Positions 44,596 through 54,166 of a stretch of 64,000 nucleotides of DNA are shown piece by piece. Location: the NCBI RefSeq assembly GCF_900113005.1, contig NZ_FONW01000008.1, positions 62,001 through 126,000 of the forward strand, read 5' to 3'. The translations under genes and the position numbers were made by a program. Under the pieces are notes generated by a model that saw only the letters and a list, made by a program, of their open reading frames with translations, ran no database searches and was not told the origin of the DNA. The stretch comes from Sunxiuqinia elliptica (GTDB taxonomy: Bacteria > Bacteroidota > Bacteroidia > Bacteroidales > Prolixibacteraceae). Every line of letters starts with the position of its first letter. The first letter of the stretch is position 1.

Positions 44596-47199
44596 CTAGT
44601 CCTTCTGCTTTTTCATAGTCCCCAGGCTCGTCAAGTTCAAAACCATTGGATTATCGACTTGACCGTCAACACAATCGTGTAAAGTCCCCTCCGGATAAAC
44701 CGTGTTCAATTTCTCCAGACTCCGAAGCAAGCAATCCAGTATTTCTTTGTATTTGGAAGCTTTCTTCGGATAAACAGAACGAGCCAACAACCAATCTTTA
44801 TAGCAGTCTTCAAACTCCGAGAGCTGCAATTCATTCACCCAGCATATTTTAGGAAATATGTGAGCCGGAGTTTCCATACGTATAGTCTTTTCCGCAAACT
44901 TTCGGAAATCCATATTCTGAAAACGTTTCTCCCAGGCCGGCAGAATAACTGACACCTGAAAGGAATAAGGATCACGCTGAACGCAGTCATTTTCACTGCC
45001 CTCGCAAACCCGAAAGACCGGATAACCAGCAGCTAGCGGCCGGAGCAAAATATGCTCAACCACAAAAAATCCCTCACTGCTGTAGTTTGTTTTCAAAAAG
45101 CGCCGGAGGTAGTCGATCGCTTCTTTGCGTTCTTCCGGGGTATCAAAATATTCGATACGACGTCCAATGACCTCACTCGTTTCATCAATCAAATTGAAGT
45201 AAAAGCGTCCATCAGTCGTTTCTTTCAGCTCATAACTTGCCAATTCCGTTCCCAACTCAACACATCGCTTCATTTCAGCAATTGCATCATCTTCATCCAA
45301 ATAACGCGTACTGCTGCTGATCAAAATTTTATCGGTTTGGCTATCGATCACCCGAAAGCGGTATTCCTCCAGGTCATCATCATCTTCTTCATTATAAATA
45401 TCATATTGAATGTAGGCCAGGTTTCGGCGCCTGTAATTTCGAAATCCCAACAAATGTGCCACACGATGCTGAAGCCCGGAAACATTATCGGTATCCCATA
45501 ATTCATCAATCAAGCTGTAGTCAAAGCCAGCGGAGCGATGTCTGGAAATCCATTCATAATTTTCCAGAAAATGAGCTTTTTCTTCCAACATGGCCTGCCG
45601 CTCATCCAGCTCTCCCGACATGGAATACATCAGCCAAACATACTCATTGAACTGTTCGTTGAAACGACTCAAAAGATGATCCAGGAATTGGTGACGGCGC
45701 TCAAAAAACAGCGCTTTCGTCTCTCCGATCTCCTTAAGTTTCTCTGGGAAATGCTCTCCATCGGCAAGTAGATACTCCAAGCCATTCATTCCAGAAACAA
45801 GTTGGCTAAAATAGGTTTGTTTGATTTCACTATCGTTTGAGAACAACTGCTTAACACTAGCCAGCTGTGCAAAGAAATTCGCCATCAACTGGTCGTAAAA
45901 TAACAGATAAGCTTTTAACTGTTTGGCTTTCGCGTGCTCCTGTTTACTTGCCCGTGGAGAAAGACCGTGCTCACCAATCCCATAATTCAACGGAAATTCG
46001 GTCGTGATTGATTCGTAATGCTCCGGATCAACAAACTCTCCCTGCACCATCGGCAAGTCTGAAATCTGAATCGATTCACGTTCCTGGCGAGCTGCTAAGT
46101 TCAGCTCGTCCAGATTCTCTTGTACCAATTCATCATTCGCTCTAAAGGCCAAAACGTCTTTATAAAATACAAAACGAGATTGCTCAGAATCGATAATGGC
46201 CTGACATCCGGCCTCAACCGGCACCACCCATTTGTCCCAATTGGCCGGTAGCTTTGCCGTATTGGGCTGAATCACCAAGTCGCGAACGGCCTCGACTCCA
46301 TCAATAGCCATGATTCGCTGAATAATGTCTGACAAATAGATTGTCGAGCGCAATTCCGAGGCTTCCAAATCTTCATTTGTAATAAAGCCTCCCGAGAACC
46401 GTTGCTCGCGATCCTGATACAATGGTCCTTCAAAAATCTCCTCGGGCGTTTTGCCCAAGTCAAGCATTTCCTGCAAAGAATAAGCCTTCACAGCAGGCGT
46501 CAGATAAGACTGAACCTCAAACAAGATCCTGGCTTGAACCTGCTCTACTGAAGCATTGGGACTCAAGCTTATTTCACCGCACAGAATAAAATCCTGCGAA
46601 CCAATTGGTTTTGGATCCTGAAAAACTTCGCACAGGTTCCGATTTGCTTGCAAACGCCTTTTAACCTCGGCACTCACCTTAGCTTGCTCCTGCTTGCCAA
46701 GGTCTTCATCCAACTCGAGCCAAACCTTATAAATTCCTCGTAAATGAATGGATTCAATATTTTTAGCTTGCCCTTTCAAGGTGGAAAGCTCTTTTTCATC
46801 CGGCTTAAAATAGATTGGAGCCTCTTGCTTACCTTCCCCCAACCAGGCATTTCGAACACCAGGAATATCAATTAGCAACCGCCGGTAATCAGCAATACTA
46901 ACCGGACGAGAAGGCAACGCACGAATAGCCGACAAAAACTGCTTATGCATCGCTTGCTCATTGTCTTTTTCTTCGGCCAATAGATCCGCTATCGGAAAGT
47001 TTGTCCGATAATCCAAGTCAGTCAATGCAAAACAAAGTGTTTCAAGAATGGTCACTCCCGGATCATGTGTGTTGTAATCCGTCCAGATTCGGCCCGACAA
47101 CTCCTGAATATAGTTCAATCCTTCGGAGCGTAACCAATAATAATTTCCGGCATCGGCCTTCTTTTTATCAATTTTAGGTATGACGGGACTTACTCTCAT
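44596..47199 (-). CDS. Baseplate wedge protein, Afp12-like, with internal YegP-like repeats
   Basis: The 867-residue baseplate component starts with a wedge-type module: GRIWTDYNTHDPGVTILETL (about 36-55), then CFALTDLDYRTNFPIADLLA, a pattern shared with baseplate-J-like proteins. Residues about 605-690 contain two consecutive DUF1508/YegP-like units (EYRFRVIDSQTDKILISSST and RFYFNLIDETSEVIGR), an unusual insertion. The C-terminal part (VVEHILLRPLAAGYPVFRVC to the end) carries the final baseplate module. It follows the Afp11-like gene with a 3-bp gap. In eCIS, Afp11 and Afp12 together form the inner baseplate ring. Confidence 0.75.
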   Translation of the reverse strand: MRVSPVIPKIDKKKADAGNYYWLRSEGLNYIQELSGRIWTDYNTHDPGVTILETLCFALTDLDYRTNFPIADLLAEEKDNEQAMHKQFLSAIRALPSRPVSIADYRRLLIDIPGVRNAWLGEGKQEAPIYFKPDEKELSTLKGQAKNIESIHLRGIYKVWLELDEDLGKQEQAKVSAEVKRRLQANRNLCEVFQDPKPIGSQDFILCGEISLSPNASVEQVQARILFEVQSYLTPAVKAYSLQEMLDLGKTPEEIFEGPLYQDREQRFSGGFITNEDLEASELRSTIYLSDIIQRIMAIDGVEAVRDLVIQPNTAKLPANWDKWVVPVEAGCQAIIDSEQSRFVFYKDVLAFRANDELVQENLDELNLAARQERESIQISDLPMVQGEFVDPEHYESITTEFPLNYGIGEHGLSPRASKQEHAKAKQLKAYLLFYDQLMANFFAQLASVKQLFSNDSEIKQTYFSQLVSGMNGLEYLLADGEHFPEKLKEIGETKALFFERRHQFLDHLLSRFNEQFNEYVWLMYSMSGELDERQAMLEEKAHFLENYEWISRHRSAGFDYSLIDELWDTDNVSGLQHRVAHLLGFRNYRRRNLAYIQYDIYNEEDDDDLEEYRFRVIDSQTDKILISSSTRYLDEDDAIAEMKRCVELGTELASYELKETTDGRFYFNLIDETSEVIGRRIEYFDTPEERKEAIDYLRRFLKTNYSSEGFFVVEHILLRPLAAGYPVFRVCEGSENDCVQRDPYSFQVSVILPAWEKRFQNMDFRKFAEKTIRMETPAHIFPKICWVNELQLSEFEDCYKDWLLARSVYPKKASKYKEILDCLLRSLEKLNTVYPEGTLHDCVDGQVDNPMVLNLTSLGTMKKQKD

Positions 47200-47202
47200 A
47201 GC

Positions 47203-50200
47203 TTAATTATTTCTGGTGTAACGATGAATGAGATGTTCGCGGTGAGACACTAAAATAGCTTTTGGGCTGCTTGCAATAGCGGACTCCTGATCGGTTCCGC
47301 CTTCGTGATACATCTTGAAATGCGAAACAAAATCAACATAGTGACGCGTTTCAACAAACTTCAATAACACAGATTTTTCAATTCGACCACCAAACGAAAA
47401 CTCGGTTTGTTTCCCAATCGACCACGGCGATAAGAATTCAACCAACTCTCGATTGAGTTCTTTCTGATAATACCCAAATTCATAATCCCTTAGAAAACTT
47501 ACTTCAAATTCTAGTTGAACTTCTTCATAAAATGGATTACTAACATGAAGCTCGACAAAAATAGAACTCAGCCTACCAACAAAACGCCGAATTTGATCCA
47601 ACAAATCTTTACTAACACGAGGTTGAAGGCGATTAACTGCATTCTTATTTTGAAGATTAGGAACAACAATCAAATGCACATGTCCCGGGGCCAGATTCTT
47701 AGATGGGCAACTATGATTCAGGCATTTTACCTGGCTCAAGTCCGGAAACTCCTGTAAAACCAAGCGTTCGTAATCCCACAGGTTTATCGCACGATTCTTA
47801 TGCCGCAGACGTTCGCTCACCCGGGTGTAATAGGCAGTATCTGCCTCAACAGCCCTTCCTCCAAAGCTTGCATATGGTTGCATCACCCTTTTGATGGCCG
47901 GATTGGGCCGCTGCAACTTACTAATGGTTTCAGCCGGCAAGGGCTGCTTCAAATGAGCCGGATGTTTTTGTGGGCTGACAACCGAAGCAATCCCTGCTTG
48001 GGCATGAACTCCAATCAGTTGGCATACCGCATCTGGATTAGCCTGAACAGAAGCCCGAAGCCAAACCAAACCGACCGGCATCCATCCACTTTCAGTTACT
48101 TTTCCCTCCGGTAAGTTCACTTTTACAATTCCACTTCGCAACAAGCCATTTGTCCCATCTGCCAATAAATACTCGGTAGTCAGAGGGCGCCAAGCATCAC
48201 TCATCAACAACGACCATTGAACAAGCTCTTTATCCTTTTCAGGGTTTGCACTTCCTTCAGCCACTTGAATAAGCAATTGCAGTGTTTGTCCAGCTACCCA
48301 GTTTTTCACCCCAACGAACAACTCCCCCTGCTGCGAATAGTCCGCCAACAGGGTGGTTTCGTCATTGGTAGTCCATGCTGCCTGCCGCTGCAAATAAGCA
48401 TGAACTTCGCGTTGTCCGAACGCTCCTAACTGGAAAAACTCAATGTCGCGTTGCAGAAAAGCCGATTCGCTATCCTCCTTCAGATTTGCTTGAGATGCTA
48501 CCGCTTTGTAGTTCAAACGAAGCTTCTTTATTTTCGGGCTATAAGGTTCTTTGGGTAAAAACAAGTCACCACCACTTTGATGCTCAACTGTTGCCTTAAC
48601 GTACTTCTGTCGATATTGGCGATGGAAAAAATCATCCAGCAGTTCCAAACTCACATAACCTTTATCCGGAGCTTCAACACGTAAGTCCCGAATGATTGAC
48701 TTTCGCCCTAAACGTTTATTACCAGGCAGCAAGCGGTATTTTTGCTGAGCCAATCCCAACATTCGATTCTCAGTCATACCGGCCAACAATACAGCTGGCA
48801 TTAAAGGAACAATCTTCCCAATGAAAGCAGTATTATCAACGTCATAGGTTACTTGAGACTGATTGTTGGAAGAGTAAAAAAGATCGACCGTCTTTCTTGT
48901 TGGCTGATCACGCTTATTCCGGTAGCTTAATAAGGCTTTAAACTGATTGGATGAGATGTAATAATTCAAGCCCGCCTGATTGCCACCATATGAACTCCCA
49001 TAATGAGTTCGCATATTTGTTGACGGGACATCCAGCCAATCCACTTCCAGCGAAAAGCTGTTCAGCTTTTTAGTAAAGGCCTCTTCGCACCCCACTTCAA
49101 AGGATGCACCTCGCACAGGCTCAGCGCCAAACGGGAAAAAAGCTTTGGAAGCATCCAGTTTGCCTTGATCATTTTTTAAATCGAAGTTTTCGATCCCTTT
49201 TACATCAACTTCAATGCGTACATCTTCAAGCACTGCTCCTTGTAAAAAGGCATTGAGGTAACTAAATGAAGCGGTATCCGGAACAACTTTCATCACCGGA
49301 AAGACGGTCTGAAAATCACCTGTTAAAACACTGCTATTAAAGAAAGACACCGGCTTTTCCGTTTCAGGCAGTTGCAGCTCGAAACGAAGCTGATAGCGTC
49401 CGGATACCTCTTTTTGAGAAGGAGTAGCAAAGTATGGCCCCAACCATTCCTCTTCTCCGCTTAACCATACCTTAAGCGAATTATTAAGTGCATCGTCAGG
49501 AATCTCCAAGCTTTCGTCTCCACGCAAAAAGAGCGTAACAACGATTTTCCGGGTTCCTTCCTGCAACCACAATACCGGACTCGCAAAAGCAAAGCCCAAA
49601 TCGGCTGGAGCAAAATTTCGTTTTCCAAAAGCTGGCCACTTCGGATTCTCTTCGGGTAGCTTTGCTTCTACGCCATCGGCCGTATTAGCAGCCTCTCCTT
49701 TATGAACCAGCTGGTTATTTGTTGTATCAACCAATACAGACCGGATCGACTCCACGATCGCATGATTAACAATGATATCTTCATTCAATTCATAAGAAAG
49801 CTCCAAACCATCGCTGTCCTTACCAGCTTTAAACAAGCTCCCTTTTGCAATTTTGGCTGGCGGCAATTTCCCCGAAAGCTCAAATAGCAGATGAACCTGG
49901 TCACCTTCAGCTTGTTTGGGCTTTATTTTTAGGATGTCCCGAAAAAATAAGTCAAGGTGCTTTTTAGTCAGTCCATTTAGCTGATCTTGCTGCTTTTTGA
50001 AAAGACGTAAAAAGGCCAGGAACAAGCCAGCTTGCGGGGATAGTTGACCATCCAAGGTCTCCAAGGGAGCCGCCTTCAACTGTTCAAAGAACGGACGCCA
50101 ATCTCCATTGGCAAGATTATCGAGCGTGTAAAAATTCAACTGCTCAGCAAACTCAAGGGCATAGTCAATCAGGTCAGCTTCAGTTCTTCCGTCAATCTTC

Positions 50201-50292
50201 AACTGTTCTGGATCTAACGACTCAGGAAACCGCTGAGATTGACTGGTCCCATTGCGCTGTAAAACAGAAATATGTTTCTTGCCAACTTTCAT
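47203..50292 (-). CDS. Large baseplate protein, Afp11/gpJ-like
   Basis: A 1029-residue structural protein of the inner baseplate. The N-terminus (DLIDYALEFAEQLNFYTLDN, LFLAFLRLFKKQQDQLNGLT, HLDLFFRDILKIKPKQAEGD) and the C-terminal portion from about residue 815 (YYTRVSERLRHKNRAINLWD, YERLVLQEFPDLSQVKCLNH) are characteristic of eCIS gpJ/Afp11-type proteins; the middle is beta-rich. Partner genes are gp25-like upstream (4-bp gap) and the Afp12-like gene downstream (3-bp gap). No enzymatic motif is seen. Confidence 0.85.
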   Translation of the reverse strand: MKVGKKHISVLQRNGTSQSQRFPESLDPEQLKIDGRTEADLIDYALEFAEQLNFYTLDNLANGDWRPFFEQLKAAPLETLDGQLSPQAGLFLAFLRLFKKQQDQLNGLTKKHLDLFFRDILKIKPKQAEGDQVHLLFELSGKLPPAKIAKGSLFKAGKDSDGLELSYELNEDIIVNHAIVESIRSVLVDTTNNQLVHKGEAANTADGVEAKLPEENPKWPAFGKRNFAPADLGFAFASPVLWLQEGTRKIVVTLFLRGDESLEIPDDALNNSLKVWLSGEEEWLGPYFATPSQKEVSGRYQLRFELQLPETEKPVSFFNSSVLTGDFQTVFPVMKVVPDTASFSYLNAFLQGAVLEDVRIEVDVKGIENFDLKNDQGKLDASKAFFPFGAEPVRGASFEVGCEEAFTKKLNSFSLEVDWLDVPSTNMRTHYGSSYGGNQAGLNYYISSNQFKALLSYRNKRDQPTRKTVDLFYSSNNQSQVTYDVDNTAFIGKIVPLMPAVLLAGMTENRMLGLAQQKYRLLPGNKRLGRKSIIRDLRVEAPDKGYVSLELLDDFFHRQYRQKYVKATVEHQSGGDLFLPKEPYSPKIKKLRLNYKAVASQANLKEDSESAFLQRDIEFFQLGAFGQREVHAYLQRQAAWTTNDETTLLADYSQQGELFVGVKNWVAGQTLQLLIQVAEGSANPEKDKELVQWSLLMSDAWRPLTTEYLLADGTNGLLRSGIVKVNLPEGKVTESGWMPVGLVWLRASVQANPDAVCQLIGVHAQAGIASVVSPQKHPAHLKQPLPAETISKLQRPNPAIKRVMQPYASFGGRAVEADTAYYTRVSERLRHKNRAINLWDYERLVLQEFPDLSQVKCLNHSCPSKNLAPGHVHLIVVPNLQNKNAVNRLQPRVSKDLLDQIRRFVGRLSSIFVELHVSNPFYEEVQLEFEVSFLRDYEFGYYQKELNRELVEFLSPWSIGKQTEFSFGGRIEKSVLLKFVETRHYVDFVSHFKMYHEGGTDQESAIASSPKAILVSHREHLIHRYTRNN

Positions 50293-50295
50293 ACC

Positions 50296-50721
50296 TTACT
50301 CCTTAATGTTACTGCCTTCGTTGATATAAAATGGATAGACGTAGTTTTTTCGTGAGTTGGTAGCACTAATGGTATAAGAAATAATAATCCGAATCAGTCC
50401 CTCGTTTTCCTCTCCTGCTACCATGGTCACATCATCCAGCAAAATGCGAGGTTCGTGATACAGAATGGCTGTTTCAATCAAGTTCGAGATGTAAGTCTTT
50501 ACAGAAACACTAAGTGGCTCAAACACCAGGTACGACAAGTCACATCCATAATCAGGATGCATTAACCGCTCGCCCAACTTGGTAGCCAACAGAATTTGCA
50601 GACTTTCTTCAATGTCTTGCTCATCGCTCGACATACGCACAGAGCCTGACTTACGCGAAAACTCGGGTGGAAAACTCCAGCCAGTTCCTAAAAAAGAGGT
50701 TAAAAAGTTATTCTTTCCCAT
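50296..50721 (-). CDS. gp25-like baseplate wedge protein (Afp9/Pvc9-like)
   Basis: This 141-residue GPW/gp25 family protein connects baseplate to sheath. Typical stretches: SSDEQDIEESLQILLATKLG, ERLMHPDYGCDLSYLVFEPL and YISNLIETAILYHEPRILLD, matching the 'i..sI..iL.T..GER....eyG' pattern with the conserved Glu-Arg pair (GERLMHPDYG). It lies between the PAAR and Afp11-like genes as in other eCIS loci. Confidence 0.92.
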   Translation of the reverse strand: MGKNNFLTSFLGTGWSFPPEFSRKSGSVRMSSDEQDIEESLQILLATKLGERLMHPDYGCDLSYLVFEPLSVSVKTYISNLIETAILYHEPRILLDDVTMVAGEENEGLIRIIISYTISATNSRKNYVYPFYINEGSNIKE

Positions 50722-50747
50722 TTTTAAAGCCTTTCTACCTAATGTAT

Positions 50748-51038
50748 TTAGCCACCAATCATTACCGTTCCAGCACCAATCACAATAGTACCGCCGTGTG
50801 CTGTAGAATCACCCATTCGTGCAGCGGGCATCCCTCCAATCATTACTGTTCCAGAGCCAGTAACAATACTATCTGGCGGGCCTGTACAAATCGCCATATC
50901 GCCTACCCGAGCGGCAGGTATCCCCTCAATAAGAACCGTTGGGCAACCAGGCGGAGCAACCGGGCCTCCAACATGAGGAACCGTTCCTGTAACCATTGGA
51001 CAAGTGTGCATATCTCCTACTCGTGCGGCTAATGTCAT
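50748..51038 (-). CDS. PAAR-domain tip protein (Afp10/Pvc10-like)
   Basis: This 96-residue PAAR-repeat protein caps the spike trimer. Three PAAR-like repeats are visible: AARVGDMHTCP, AARVGDMAICTGPPDSIVTG and AARMGDSTAHGGTIVIGAG, each with the metal-site His or Cys pattern of the sharpened tip. There is no C-terminal toxin extension, so it is a bare tip. Confidence 0.95.
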   Translation of the reverse strand: MTLAARVGDMHTCPMVTGTVPHVGGPVAPPGCPTVLIEGIPAARVGDMAICTGPPDSIVTGSGTVMIGGMPAARMGDSTAHGGTIVIGAGTVMIGG

Positions 51039-51050
51039 TCGTTTAATTTT

Positions 51051-52805
51051 TTAGTTGATCTGAACCAAAGAACCTTCAATTTTCAATACTCCTGATGAGT
51101 TTAGCTCGGTGGAAGCGGCCCCACTCAACACTAACTGAGCATTCGATTTCAGTTCCAGATTTGTTCCTTCAAATTCAATATTACCGTTGGCTTTAAAAAC
51201 CATATCGGACGATGAAGCCACTTCGATTCCGGAATCGCTCATCGAGAAGCTATTCCCGTGCTCATCTTCAAGCAACACTTGCCCGCTATCTTCGCTCAGC
51301 TGCATCGTCTTTCCTTCCGGGGTCGCAATCGTGATACTTTTTTCGTCATCGTTAAACACAACTTTCAACCCTTCGCGACTCACATAGCCCTTTTCTGGAT
51401 TCTCATCGCTGGCATCAAAAGCAGCTGGTTTTGAACTACTATTCAGCATGCCTAGTACAATGGCATCCCGCGGATCATTATTCAAAAAGCCAACAATAAC
51501 CTCATCGCCAATCTCCGGTAGAAAGAATGTTCCCCGGTTTTCGCCAGCATCCAGCGTAGCAATACGACTCCAGATACCTTCATCATCGGCAGACACCAAA
51601 GGCAAGCGAACCTGCACCCGGAATTCTCCTTCCGGATCATCCTGCAAGGCCGAAACAATGCCCACCTGCAAACCCTGAATTGGAGGAATAACATTGGCAG
51701 CAAAACCTTTCTGGCTATCATTATTCCACTTTTCCAACCAATCGTCTTCCATTCCAAATTGCAGGTGAGTTGTCCAGTTTCCTTGCGAAACATCGTGCCT
51801 CACAGCAGACACCCATACCAATCCATTAAACCGATCACCCAGGCCTTGCAGTTCAACCAAATCACCTGGTTTAACTTCCGAAAAACCATGAAAACTCGCT
51901 TGCCCCCGTAGTTTAGAAAGCTTACTCTTTAGCCATTCTGTATCAATCCAGGATTGAAGCTCTTCGGCCGGCAGCTGTCCTGCATGCTTAAAAAGTTGTT
52001 CTTCCAATCCGGCCAGATCTGCCAGATCTGCACTTGACAGGTTGCCGGATTCAGTCACTGGATTATCGGCAGCTTCCTGTGAAAGCAATTCCTGAGAAGC
52101 CCCATCCCACGATTCTCCAACAACACGCCCCCACTGCGTCCGCGCATCCAGTTCAGCTTCAAACGAAAGTATGTTAGCACCATACGTTAAACTCAGAACG
52201 GGCTCGCTCGTCAAATCAGGAGCTTTAAAATGCACCGCGCCATCATCCGTAAACAGCATCTTGCCACAAGCATTTGCCCGTGCCAACAAGAAGTCCCAAT
52301 CTGAACTGTGAACCTGAACCAGGCGGGCATGTGTAAAATCCGTACTTTCAATAGTTCCTATTTCCAAAGGATAGGCAGCTATCAACTCTTCACAAAGTTC
52401 ACTGTCAGTCAGCTCATGAAAGTACCTACTCTTCTTCTTTAAAGTCATTTGATAAGCTTTATCGCGGCATTCCACCTTCAAAACAGAGGATCGATTTCGA
52501 CGGGTTTTCAAGCCATGCTTTACAACTACGCCTTTAAAAAGCGAATGCTCATCGGAACTGTATCCAAGCTGAATTTCTATTTCATTTCCCGGCACAAACC
52601 ATTCGCCACTGCTAATTGCAAAATCTTCATCGGCTGCTGATCCATCACGAATAATGATGCTGGCTGCCGAAATGTGATTAACGCTTTTCACCAGCTGAAT
52701 GCTTGAAATGCCAATGGTGCCCGGTATTGGTTCGCCATTGATCAGAATGGTTGAAGTGACCACTTCAGCCGGAGAGCCAATCGGTATGTTACGCTCGTTA
52801 GTCAT
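51051..52805 (-). CDS. VgrG-like spike protein (Afp8/Pvc8-like)
   Basis: A 584-residue hub-spike protein, the functional counterpart of T6SS VgrG and T4 gp27-gp5. The N-terminal hub part (TILINGEPIPGTIGISSIQL, GNEIEIQLGYSSDEHSLFKG) is followed by the OB-fold region (about 370-470: GIVSALQDDPEGEFRVQVRL, GTFFLPEIGDEVIVGFLNND, DAIVLGMLNSSS). It ends in a repetitive beta-helix spike (LKVVFNDDEKSITIATPEGK.. to the end). Its ATG overlaps the stop of the LysM gene by 4 bp (52802-52805), suggesting translational coupling. No effector domain is fused. Confidence 0.94.
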   Translation of the reverse strand: MTNERNIPIGSPAEVVTSTILINGEPIPGTIGISSIQLVKSVNHISAASIIIRDGSAADEDFAISSGEWFVPGNEIEIQLGYSSDEHSLFKGVVVKHGLKTRRNRSSVLKVECRDKAYQMTLKKKSRYFHELTDSELCEELIAAYPLEIGTIESTDFTHARLVQVHSSDWDFLLARANACGKMLFTDDGAVHFKAPDLTSEPVLSLTYGANILSFEAELDARTQWGRVVGESWDGASQELLSQEAADNPVTESGNLSSADLADLAGLEEQLFKHAGQLPAEELQSWIDTEWLKSKLSKLRGQASFHGFSEVKPGDLVELQGLGDRFNGLVWVSAVRHDVSQGNWTTHLQFGMEDDWLEKWNNDSQKGFAANVIPPIQGLQVGIVSALQDDPEGEFRVQVRLPLVSADDEGIWSRIATLDAGENRGTFFLPEIGDEVIVGFLNNDPRDAIVLGMLNSSSKPAAFDASDENPEKGYVSREGLKVVFNDDEKSITIATPEGKTMQLSEDSGQVLLEDEHGNSFSMSDSGIEVASSSDMVFKANGNIEFEGTNLELKSNAQLVLSGAASTELNSSGVLKIEGSLVQIN

Positions 52806-53539
52806 CCTTTATTTTTTTCGATTGGGGGGAAATAAAGCGTCGTTCCCACCGGAATTCGACGTAAACTTTTCAGCTTATTCGCTTGGGCAACCTCACAGTA
52901 ATAGCCCGGGTCCTTGTAAATACGATGAGCCATCAAAGGCAGTGTTTCTTCTTCCTTTTGAATGCGAATATGCGTTAGATCCGGTGATTCGGAACGCTCT
53001 TGGGCAGCACGCAACGAATCAGCAATGGAAGCGACAAAAACACACTTCGCTTTTGCTCTGAGTGGAGTTCCATCCGGCTTAAACAAGGTATAAGTCAACG
53101 TCAGGTCCTTCAGCTTTCCGCGAAACAAAAAACTTCCCCACTGAACTTGCAACAAGTTCGGGGCATGAGTATCGCCGTTGTACTTGAAGACAATTGCCTT
53201 AAACCGTTCAATTTGGGCATCAACCGATTCAACTTGCTTTGTTCCCAACAGGTTCGACCCCGGCAATAAATCGTTGGCAATCACTCCTGTCCCATCAAAT
53301 ACCAACTCAGTTTCGAAACTTTGAGGCTTCTGCACCCGAAAGCGCAACTCAGCCCCCGTCGTTCCATCGGGCTGATCGTCATCAAAAACAGTTGAAAACT
53401 TCTGCTTGATTTGTTCCGGGTTAACTAAAACCTGAAATTCATAATCTTCCCCTTGCCGGGGATTAAACGGCTCAGTCGTCTCACAAACGTTGATCTTCAT
53501 CTTGGTCAACTGACCTTCCAATCCTGTAAACAAGTCCAT
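52802..53539 (-). CDS. LysM-type hub protein (Afp7/Pvc7-like)
   Basis: The 245-residue protein has a beta-rich hub domain (about 14-175) with INVCETTEPFNPRQGEDYEF and GAELRFRVQKPQSFETELVF, then a C-terminal LysM-like stretch (about 185-240: TLPLMAHRIYKDPGYYCEVA, LKSLRRIPVGTTLYFPP). This matches the Afp7/gp53-type protein that joins tube to spike. It is coupled to the VgrG-like gene by an ATGA-type overlap and lies directly after the DUF5908 mini-gene. Confidence 0.9.
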   Translation of the reverse strand: MDLFTGLEGQLTKMKINVCETTEPFNPRQGEDYEFQVLVNPEQIKQKFSTVFDDDQPDGTTGAELRFRVQKPQSFETELVFDGTGVIANDLLPGSNLLGTKQVESVDAQIERFKAIVFKYNGDTHAPNLLQVQWGSFLFRGKLKDLTLTYTLFKPDGTPLRAKAKCVFVASIADSLRAAQERSESPDLTHIRIQKEEETLPLMAHRIYKDPGYYCEVAQANKLKSLRRIPVGTTLYFPPIEKNKG

Positions 53540-53541
53540 GG

Positions 53542-53706
53542 TTAGCGCTCTGTTTTTTGTTTCAGAATTTCAATTACCTGCTCAACGCATTCCTGAATAA
53601 GCTCAGCCCGTTTTTTCCCGGTGTTCTCCAACTCCGGGCGAGCGTCTGATTCAGCGTGTTCAGAAACGGTTGCACGTATAATAAGCTCACGTATCTCAAT
53701 AGGCAT
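53542..53706 (-). CDS. DUF5908 family mini-protein of the eCIS
   Basis: A 54-residue frame from ATG 53704-53706 to stop 53542-53544, exactly filling the gap between the second tube gene (3 bp away) and the LysM gene (2 bp away). It begins MPIEIRELIIRATVSEH, the signature of the DUF5908 family found only in contractile injection clusters, and ends in a helix. Function is not known; position next to the tube and hub genes suggests assembly. Short, so easily missed by gene callers. Confidence 0.85.
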   Translation of the reverse strand: MPIEIRELIIRATVSEHAESDARPELENTGKKRAELIQECVEQVIEILKQKTER

Positions 53707-53709
53707 TCG

Positions 53710-54156
53710 CTACACTTTTAATATTTTGAAATAGTTGTACTGCAGCTTGATCGATTCAACAACCAATTTATTCTCCATCGCATTGAGGTCGGACACTGAC
53801 CAAGTCACCGGATAGGCATTGACAACATACCATGCCGCAACCGGAATGTGCTCCTCATTCAAAAGTGTAATGGTCAAATTGGTTGGCTGAAAGTTGAAGT
53901 TCTCAATAGCATTACGACACCACAATAAAATTCCGGATCCCGTAAACAGTCCACGCTTGAGTTCGAGATTATGGTACTTGGTTCGTGTTGGAAGCTGGTG
54001 AACAAAGCGGTTTTCTCCACCTTCTTTCAACGATTCAGTTTCAACATCAACCGTTAAGCCCGTTACTTCCTGAAAACGAAAATCATTAGGAAGCTGTGGG
54101 AATAACTCAAATGCCACCAAAAAATGAAAACCAACCGGAGGGTACGTAAAGCTCAT
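53710..54156 (-). CDS. Tube protein 2 (T4 gp19-like, Afp5-like)
   Basis: The 148-residue tail-tube family protein has FHFLVAFELFPQLPNDFRFQ and EVTGLTVDVETESLKEGGEN, then LELKRGLFTGSGILLWCRNA, typical of tube folds. It differs from the neighbouring tube protein by carrying a short insertion (FELFPQLPND) and a longer C-terminal strand. In Afp and PVC such a second tube protein forms the first ring above the hub; that role is inferred. Confidence 0.9.
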   Translation of the reverse strand: MSFTYPPVGFHFLVAFELFPQLPNDFRFQEVTGLTVDVETESLKEGGENRFVHQLPTRTKYHNLELKRGLFTGSGILLWCRNAIENFNFQPTNLTITLLNEEHIPVAAWYVVNAYPVTWSVSDLNAMENKLVVESIKLQYNYFKILKV

Positions 54157-54166
54157 GATAACCTGT

